Part shown: in pieces, positions 59,357-64,000 of the stretch
Numbering within the stretch: position 1 is the first letter of the stretch
Layout of the letters: each line of letters opens with the position of its first letter
Assembly (NCBI GenBank): GCA_964400655.1
Contig: CAYNVN010000095.1
Location: 29,619-93,618 of the forward strand
DNA: 64,000 nt
Source of the DNA: B16-G9 sp964400655
Lineage (GTDB): Bacteria > Bacteroidota > Bacteroidia > Bacteroidales > F082
Direction of reading: 5' to 3'
The notes under the pieces: generated by a model
What the model was told of the DNA's origin: nothing
Seen by the model: the letters and a program-made list of their open reading frames with translations, nothing else
The model's database searches: none
Program-made: the position numbers and the translations under genes

Positions 59357-60811
59357 TTATCCAACGCTTCCCTCCAAAGTTATTTCCAAAAGTTTTCTTG
59401 CCTCAACTGCAAACTCCATGGGTAGTTTGTTTAGCACCTCTTTGGCATACCCGTTTACAATCAGGCCAATGGCTTTTTCGGCATCAATACCGCGTTGCTG
59501 ACAGTAAAACAGCTGCTCTTCCGATATTTTTGAAGTGGTGGCTTCGTGTTCAACTATGGCTGAATCGTTGGCCGTATTGATGTAAGGAAAAGTGTGTGCT
59601 CCGCATTTATCGCCCAATAACAACGAATCGCATTGCGAGAAATTACGGGCACCATCGGCCTTTTTGCTGATACGTACCAAACCGCGATAACTGTTGTTGC
59701 TTTTTCCTGCCGATATACCTTTTGATATAATGGTGCTTTTTGTGTTTTTCCCGATGTGAATCATCTTGGTTCCGGTGTCGGCCTGTTGATGGTTGTTGGT
59801 AACAGCCACCGAATAAAACTCACCCACGGAATTATCGCCCATTAATACACAACTTGGATATTTCCATGTGATTGCAGAGCCGGTTTCAACCTGAGTCCAG
59901 CTGATTTTTGAATTGACCCCTTTACAAGCGGCCCGCTTGGTTACAAAATTGTAAATACCTCCATTACCTTCTTTATCACCCGGATACCAGTTTTGTACCG
60001 TAGAGTATTTAACCTCGGCGTTGTTCATTACAACAATTTCGACGATGGCAGCGTGTAACTGGTTTTCATCCCTCATGGGGGCCGTACAACCTTCAAGATA
60101 ACTAACATAGGAATCGTCTTCCGCTACAATAAGGGTTCGTTCAAACTGCCCGGTATTGGCCGCATTAATTCTGAAGTAGGTTGACAGTTCAATGGGACAG
60201 CGCACCCCCTTGGGGATGTAAACAAACGACCCGTCGCTAAAGACTGCCGAATTGAGTGCGGCAAAATAGTTGTCGGTGTAAGGTACCACACTGGCAAGAT
60301 ATTTTTTTACAAGGTCGGGGTGCTCTTTTACCGCTTCCGAGAAGGAGCTGAAAATGATACCGTGTTTGGAAAGCGTTTCCTTAAAAGTGGTTTTTACCGA
60401 AACGCTGTCGATAACCGCATCCACCGCCACTCCGGCAAGTACCTTTTGCTCTTCCAGCGGAATGCCCAGCTTGTTGAAAGTATCCAGCAATTCAGGGTCA
60501 ACCTCATCAAGGCTTTTCAGCTCTTTCTTTTTCTTTGGGGCCGAGTAATATATGATATCCTGATAGTTTATGGGAGGATGGTTGAGCAATGCCCAGTCGG
60601 GTTCTTCCAATGTGAGCCAGTGACGGTAGGCTTTAAGCCGGAACTGTAATAACCACCCGGGCTCTCCTTTCTTTTTTGATATGAGTCGCACCGTATCCTC
60701 GTTAAGGCCCACAGGTGCCGAATCGTTTTCGATGTCCGACACAAAGCCGTATTTGTAATCACTCCCCGTAACCTCTTCTAATACTTTATTTTGATTTGAT
60801 TTGTCTTCCAT
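59357..60811 (-). CDS. sufB: Fe-S cluster scaffold SufB
   Basis: Main scaffold of the SUF system, 484 residues, on which [4Fe-4S] clusters form. Marks are KYGFVSDIENDSAPVGLNED at the start, AYRHWLTLEEPDWALL, PKGVRCPIELSTYFRINA, and the C-terminal GDKCGAHTFPYINTANDSAIVEHEATTSKI region (in parts: GDKCGAHTFPY and SAIVEHEATTSKI), followed by QRGIDAEKAIGLIVNGYA. Length matches. It is first in the suf operon, with a -7 box at 60846. The cysteines used for cluster binding in this branch cannot be set with certainty. Confidence 0.97.
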   Translation of the reverse strand: MEDKSNQNKVLEEVTGSDYKYGFVSDIENDSAPVGLNEDTVRLISKKKGEPGWLLQFRLKAYRHWLTLEEPDWALLNHPPINYQDIIYYSAPKKKKELKSLDEVDPELLDTFNKLGIPLEEQKVLAGVAVDAVIDSVSVKTTFKETLSKHGIIFSSFSEAVKEHPDLVKKYLASVVPYTDNYFAALNSAVFSDGSFVYIPKGVRCPIELSTYFRINAANTGQFERTLIVAEDDSYVSYLEGCTAPMRDENQLHAAIVEIVVMNNAEVKYSTVQNWYPGDKEGNGGIYNFVTKRAACKGVNSKISWTQVETGSAITWKYPSCVLMGDNSVGEFYSVAVTNNHQQADTGTKMIHIGKNTKSTIISKGISAGKSNNSYRGLVRISKKADGARNFSQCDSLLLGDKCGAHTFPYINTANDSAIVEHEATTSKISEEQLFYCQQRGIDAEKAIGLIVNGYAKEVLNKLPMEFAVEARKLLEITLEGSVG

Positions 60812-60845
60812 TATCTGCTATTTAGAATAAATTTAAACAGAGCGG

Positions 60846-60853
60846 CAAAGTTA
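60846..60853 (-). promoter_or_regulatory. -7 box of the suf operon
   Basis: TAACTTTG on the minus strand, 34 bp before the sufB ATG. No TTG at 17-23 bp; the nearest is 32 bp upstream. I see no clear IscR or other repressor site. Confidence 0.5.
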
Positions 60854-61076
60854 CTAAAATTACTACGGCGGGATCGGACCATTGACAAATATTTAACAGA
60901 TAATTCTGCTAAAAACGTGAGTGGTTTTGCAGGTGTGAACTGTGTAATACCGGTTAATGCCTTGTGATAATATTGGTTTGGTATCGAAATGGAATTAATT
61001 TTTTCAATTTTGAAAATTATTTCTTTTTATTGGCTTTTAATGACAGTTTAAATTGCTTCTTAATTATAGATGTGTC
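60854..61076. other. spacer between suf operon and cysteine-rich gene
   Basis: Middle of the 331-bp divergent spacer (60812-61142). It is AT-rich, with runs of TTTT and no gene, RNA or stable hairpin visible. The two ends hold the -7 box of sufB and the promoter of the gene at 61143. Confidence 0.5.
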
Positions 61077-61107
61077 TTGTATGCAATTGTTCTAATGTTT
61101 ATCTTTA
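61077..61107 (+). promoter_or_regulatory. promoter of the cysteine-rich protein gene
   Basis: TTG (61077-61079), 20-bp spacer, TATCTTTA (61100-61107), which differs from TAnnTTTG in the last base. It lies about 36 bp before the ATG at 61143. Confidence 0.5.
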
Positions 61108-61142
61108 CACAGCTAAATAACGAAACATAAAAAAATAAAATT

Positions 61143-61556
61143 ATGAAAGATCATATTTCCATCGAAGTTCAGTGTCCCTATTGCATGAAGTCGTTAATGT
61201 GCGAAGAGCATCCTTTGCATGGTTATCCGAGCATTAAAATGAATATTGTTACTCCTGAAAGCAGAGGAACCATCCATATTTGTTCCATTTATGATTGTTT
61301 TGATCATGTTTCGGATGTTGATATTCCGGATAACACCGTTGTTGAGTTTTCCTGTCCTCATTGCAATAAGGAGCTGCTTGTAAAAGAGGAGTGTAAATTG
61401 TGTGGTGCCCCTATGGTTTCGTTAACATTAAAAACCGGCGGGCGGGTAAATATTTGTTCGCGTAAAGGCTGCTCAAACCACTATGTTGCTTTTCAGGACT
61501 TAAACAGCGAATTGCTCAGCTTTTATGAAAAGTTTAAATACGGGCATCATAAGTAA
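61143..61556 (+). CDS. unrecognised cysteine-rich, probable zinc-ribbon protein
   Basis: I do not recognise this 137-residue protein. It consists of two similar halves. The first has CPYC (about residues 11-14), then C20, then HICSIYDC; the second has CPHC (about 72-75), CKLC, then NICSRKGC. This repeated pattern of CxxC plus CxxxxC suggests two or three zinc ribbons or metal knuckles. There is no signal peptide or membrane segment. It stands next to the suf operon, divergent, with its own promoter. A metal or redox role is tempting but not shown. Confidence 0.8.
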   Translation: MKDHISIEVQCPYCMKSLMCEEHPLHGYPSIKMNIVTPESRGTIHICSIYDCFDHVSDVDIPDNTVVEFSCPHCNKELLVKEECKLCGAPMVSLTLKTGGRVNICSRKGCSNHYVAFQDLNSELLSFYEKFKYGHHK

Positions 61557-61925
61557 CAGCGTTTGGAGTGCCTGGAGTTTGGAGTTACTGGCGTTGAGCG
61601 TTTGGCGTTTGGCGTTCAGGCGGGCTTCGGTAGTGTCTCCTTCGGGATGACGATGGGGCTTGCGGGAGAGGCAGGTAAATCAAAAATCATAAATCTGCAA
61701 TCATAAATTAAAAGTGCCTAAAGTTTGGAGTGCCTAAAGTACTTGGAGTGCGCTAAAGTTTGGAGTTACTGGCGTTCAGCGTTTGGTGTTGAGCGTTTGG
61801 CGGGCTTCGGTAGTGCCTCCTTTTCTTTCTCCGTCATTCTGACGACCGTAGGGAGGAAGAATCCCCTACTATGAACGACCGAACTCCCTTTTGTCTGTAA
61901 GGGGCAGGCTGGTCCTCAGGAGATT

Positions 61926-61957
61926 CCCGCCCGTACCGAACGGTACGTTCGGGCGGG
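61926..61957. repeat. GC-rich inverted repeat
   Basis: Outer arms CCCGCCCG and CGGGCGGG enclose an inner CGTACC-GAAC-GGTACG hairpin, so two alternative stems compete. GC content far exceeds the surroundings. No T-run follows, so it is not a standard terminator. Confidence 0.7.
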
Positions 61958-61970
61958 CCTCAGTCGTGCC

Positions 61971-62034
61971 TCCCTCGGGATGACGCTGGGGCTTGCGGCA
62001 GGGGCAACAAGCAACAAGTAACGAGCAACAAGCT
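61971..62034. repeat. 64-bp direct repeat, first copy
   Basis: Nearly identical to 62091-62153: both run from TCC-TCGGGATGACG through GGGGCAACAAGCAACAAG to CGAGCAACAAGCT, with a few substitutions and a one-base indel. The copies lie 120 bp apart. Confidence 0.8.
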
Positions 62035-62090
62035 AAACCTCTCAACCTTTCCGGACTCCCCACACAAGCCTTCGTTCGGCCGAAAAGGTT

Positions 62091-62153
62091 TCCTTCGGGA
62101 TGACGATGGGGTTTGCGGGAGGGCAACAAGCAACAAGTAACGAGCAACAAGCT
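62091..62153. repeat. 64-bp direct repeat, second copy
   Basis: Second copy of the unit at 61971-62034. A third, shorter copy of its left part lies at 61641-61666. The close spacing suggests recent duplication or recombination. Confidence 0.8.
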
Positions 62154-62190
62154 CAACTTCTCAACTTCTCCTCCTTCCACTGTTTTATAC

Positions 62191-62198
62191 TACTTTTG
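62191..62198 (+). promoter_or_regulatory. -7 box of the CDF transporter gene
   Basis: TACTTTTG, 46 bp before the ATG at 62244 and just past the repeat block. No TTG at the usual distance upstream. Confidence 0.45.
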
Positions 62199-62243
62199 CA
62201 AGCACTTAACATTAAAAATATTTTTTCACATCTCAAGTTAACC

Positions 62244-63170
62244 ATGTCAAAACTGCAAAACCGCGAGCGAATCATCATCAAGGCCTCCAGAATAGCGATC
62301 TGGGGTAATGCTGTTTTGGCAGTGGCAAAAATTGCCATCGGTTTAATTGCAGGCAGTATGGCCGTGGTTGCTGACGGTATCGATTCTGGCAGCGATATTT
62401 TAACTTCGGTGATTACATTGATAACCGCTCATATTGTAGCCAATCCGCCCGACCCGAAATATCCCTACGGATATAAAAAAGCCGATACGGTAGCCACCAA
62501 GCTGCTGGCATTTATCATCTTTTTCGCAGGTGCCCAGCTGGCCATTTCAACCGCCGGTTCACTGATACATCCTGAGGAAAGAGAGATACCGGGGTTAATA
62601 TCGGTTTATGTAATCGTAGTTTCAATCATCATCAAACAACTGTTGGCAAGCTACCTTAAAAAGACCGGCAAACAGGTTGAAAGCGCCATGCTTATTGCCA
62701 ATTCAAAAAACATGCAAAGCGATGTAATCATCTCCGGCTCGGTACTTACGGGGCTGGCGGCAACTTTTATTTTTAAACTGCCTGTTTTAGATATCATTAC
62801 CGCTTTTCTGGTCAGTTTATGGATTATGTTCGTGGCATTTAAAATATTTATGGAAACCAACCGCGAACTGATGGACGGCATAGAAGACACCGAAATTTAT
62901 CGCACCATTATCGACACGGTAAAAAAAGTTGAAGGGGCGAAAAATCCGCATCGCATCAGGGTAAGAAAGATTGCCAATCTTTGCGAAGTTACCCTCGATG
63001 TTGAAGTGGACGGTAATCTAACCCTTAACGAAGCACACGAGATTACCTCCTCAATTGAGTCGGAACTGAAACGAAAAATCCCCCGTATTTACGATGTAAT
63101 GATTCATACCGAACCCATCGGAAATGTTGAACCGGATGAAGTTTACGGTGTTTCGGAGAAGGAGATTTAA
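62244..63170 (+). CDS. cation diffusion facilitator (CDF) metal transporter
   Basis: A 308-residue inner-membrane metal/proton antiporter with six hydrophobic helices (about residues 15-215) and a C-terminal cytoplasmic domain. The TM2 metal site reads ADGIDSGSDI with D47 and D51 (DxxxD rather than HxxxD), and TM5 has NMQSD (NxxxD). Asp-rich sites are more usual in Fe/Mn carriers than Zn carriers. The C-terminal HEITSSIESELKRKIPRI and DVMIHTEP are normal. The frame extends 48 codons upstream into repeats, so I start at the ATG at 62244. Confidence 0.9.
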   Translation: MSKLQNRERIIIKASRIAIWGNAVLAVAKIAIGLIAGSMAVVADGIDSGSDILTSVITLITAHIVANPPDPKYPYGYKKADTVATKLLAFIIFFAGAQLAISTAGSLIHPEEREIPGLISVYVIVVSIIIKQLLASYLKKTGKQVESAMLIANSKNMQSDVIISGSVLTGLAATFIFKLPVLDIITAFLVSLWIMFVAFKIFMETNRELMDGIEDTEIYRTIIDTVKKVEGAKNPHRIRVRKIANLCEVTLDVEVDGNLTLNEAHEITSSIESELKRKIPRIYDVMIHTEPIGNVEPDEVYGVSEKEI

Positions 63171-63192
63171 TCCGTAATTAGCAAAAGATTAA

Positions 63193-64000
63193 TCAGGGCA
63201 ACAATCTGTAATATACCGGCTGATAACCGGGTAGCAGTTGGGGATGAAAAACACGGATAAAATCTTTAAGCACAACCTGCGGTTCGAGGTTAGCCCTTTC
63301 AAAATAGGCAGTTGCAGCCGGATTACAATAAACAATATGATGTTCTTTAAATGCCTTAAAGTGGCTGTAAAGCCCGTTTTTCTTCAGCATATTGTTATAG
63401 GGGTCGTTTTCAGGCACCCCACCCAGAAGTCTCCAGTAATCGGCATCCTGCGCTTTTTGCAAAACCACTTCAAAATCCAGTGCAATGGTACTCCGTGATG
63501 CGTCATCTTTCCACACATAGGATGCGCCTGCATCTTTAAAAAGTTGTGCCATATAACTTTTTCCGCCCGACACAAGCCACTGTCCGTTAAAATACTCTCC
63601 CGAAAATACCGTTGGGCGGGTTTCGGTTTCCGAAACTTTCTGTTTCAGCAACAAATAATCGTTTTCAATGGCGGAAAAAATCGTGTCGGCCACCGGCTCG
63701 TTACCTGTAAAAGCCGCTGTAAATTTTATCCACTCGGCACGGCCCAGCGGACTTGCCTCCATAAAATCGAAAAACGGAACGGTTTTAATATTACCTTTTA
63801 CCGGAAGCGATTGCCCCTGTTGAAAAGGCGAATAAAAAACAACCTGCGGATTAAGCATCACGGTTTTTTCAACAAAAAGCTGTCCGTTCACCGAAACCTC
63901 CGCTATTTTCCCCGCATCAATCCTTTGGCGCACAGCCCTGTTTTTGATGAATCTCTCATCGGCAATTCCCGAAACAACGTCCAGCAATCCCAGTTTGTCG
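63193..64000 (-). CDS. ABC transporter substrate-binding protein, N-terminus cut by window edge
   Basis: C-terminal 268 residues of a periplasmic binding protein of the TroA/FecB/BtuF fold; the frame is open to the right edge. It has the two-lobe pattern with a long connecting helix (GNEPVADTIFSAIENDYLLL), PTVFSGEYFNGQWLVSGGKSY and an IVYCNPAATAYFERANLEPQ segment near the C-terminus, with the final DFIRVFHPQLLP typical of this group. This class binds iron chelates, haem or cobalamin. It may serve the FecCD/FecE importer at 42.6-44.4 kb, which lacks one. It is convergent with the CDF gene. Confidence 0.85.
   Translation of the reverse strand, partial: DKLGLLDVVSGIADERFIKNRAVRQRIDAGKIAEVSVNGQLFVEKTVMLNPQVVFYSPFQQGQSLPVKGNIKTVPFFDFMEASPLGRAEWIKFTAAFTGNEPVADTIFSAIENDYLLLKQKVSETETRPTVFSGEYFNGQWLVSGGKSYMAQLFKDAGASYVWKDDASRSTIALDFEVVLQKAQDADYWRLLGGVPENDPYNNMLKKNGLYSHFKAFKEHHIVYCNPAATAYFERANLEPQVVLKDFIRVFHPQLLPGYQPVYYRLLP

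Larger units (their letters stand above)
61557..62190. repeat. long repeat-rich spacer before the CDF gene
   Basis: About 630 bp of degenerate repeats. It begins with GTTTGGAGTGCC words (61561, 61723), contains the 48-base unit shared with 44580-44627 (here 61677-61724), three copies of a CGGGATGACG-TGGGG-TTGCGG unit (61641, 61976, 62096), and a hairpin at 61926-61957. The AGGAAGAATC phrase near 61853 resembles common Bacteroidota spacer repeats. An open frame of 103 codons on the minus strand is a by-product. Confidence 0.8.

Noticed and set aside
61869..62180. 103-codon open frame on the minus strand
   Set aside because: It lies wholly in the repeat block, contains two copies of the 64-bp unit, and has no ribosome site or recognisable family.
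62100..62243. N-terminal extension of the CDF transporter
   Set aside because: It is encoded by repeat DNA and lies upstream of the -7 box at 62191; the first hydrophobic helix begins properly after the ATG at 62244.
1..64000. tRNA, rRNA, tmRNA, CRISPR arrays, integrases and complete insertion sequences
   Set aside because: I looked for typical tRNA TPsiC-loop sequences, evenly spaced direct repeats, and transposase or integrase motifs and found none. A faint RNA gene could still be missed by eye.

Overview
The window reads as ordinary core chromosome of a Bacteroidota bacterium, probably in or near the Bacteroidales/Marinilabiliales. Evidence: type IX secretion C-terminal sorting domains (3172-3966, 39118-40071), the DUF4271-hemD-rnpA-yidD-S41 protease order, a short phosphoglycerate dehydrogenase with a TPKKMGAQ motif, GIN-domain and outer-membrane barrel proteins, and many upstream sequences that fit the Bacteroidota promoter TTG-N(17-23)-TAnnTTTG. 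Base composition looks moderately AT-rich throughout. I found no tRNA, rRNA, CRISPR array, prophage or intact insertion sequence.

Layout. 1-5 kb: phosphate transporter with its DUF47 partner, an unrecognised membrane protein, a secreted lamin-tail protein and the sugar aminotransferase rffA. 5-8.6 kb: pta, a 3-hydroxyacyl-CoA dehydrogenase and ackA in one operon. 8.7-18 kb: a rightward run from DUF4271 through hemD, rnpA, yidD, an S41 protease, an O-antigen ligase-like protein, cdd, a ChaN-like protein and folC to a membrane-anchored methyltransferase. 18-23 kb, leftward: surE, a small membrane protein and lpxB, then a PHP-like protein and a GT39-type glycosyltransferase. 23-30 kb: a sigma-54 response regulator with an Hpt protein, truA, an outer-membrane barrel, rex, yebC and a DUF481 protein. 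30-39 kb: an MFS transporter, cytochrome c plus psd, a small winged-helix-like protein with DUF1015, a four-helix bundle protein, serA, serC and an amidohydrolase. 39-45.7 kb: a PCMD-like secreted protein, a TonB receptor, a FecCD/FecE-type ABC importer and a ferritin-like/VIT1 protein. 45.7-54 kb: a GIN-barrel fusion, bcp-recA-TPR, a second Hpt protein and FeoAB. 54-61 kb: smpB and the SUF system (sufB-C-D-S, an HPF-like protein, sufE, sufT). 61-64 kb: a cysteine-rich protein, a repeat-rich spacer, a CDF metal transporter and a truncated metal-type ABC binding protein.

How the genes fit together. Iron and redox recur: FeoAB imports Fe2+, the TonB receptor and FecCD/FecE proteins could import a chelate (the binding protein may be the one cut off at the right edge), VIT1 and CDF proteins handle metal, SUF builds Fe-S clusters, and Rex and Bcp respond to NADH and peroxide. 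Acetate/acyl-phosphate metabolism (pta-hbd-ackA) fits a fermentative or facultative life. lpxB, rffA, the ligase-like protein, the GT39 protein and the methyltransferase point to lipopolysaccharide assembly.

I see no clear new defence or mobile system. The least explained structure lies between genes: a nested repeat element at 29384-29611, a family of dispersed repeats at 44.4-44.8, 59.2-59.4 and 61.6-62.2 kb, and several gene contexts (DUF1015 near serA/serC, an HPF-like protein inside suf, a dehydrogenase between pta and ackA).
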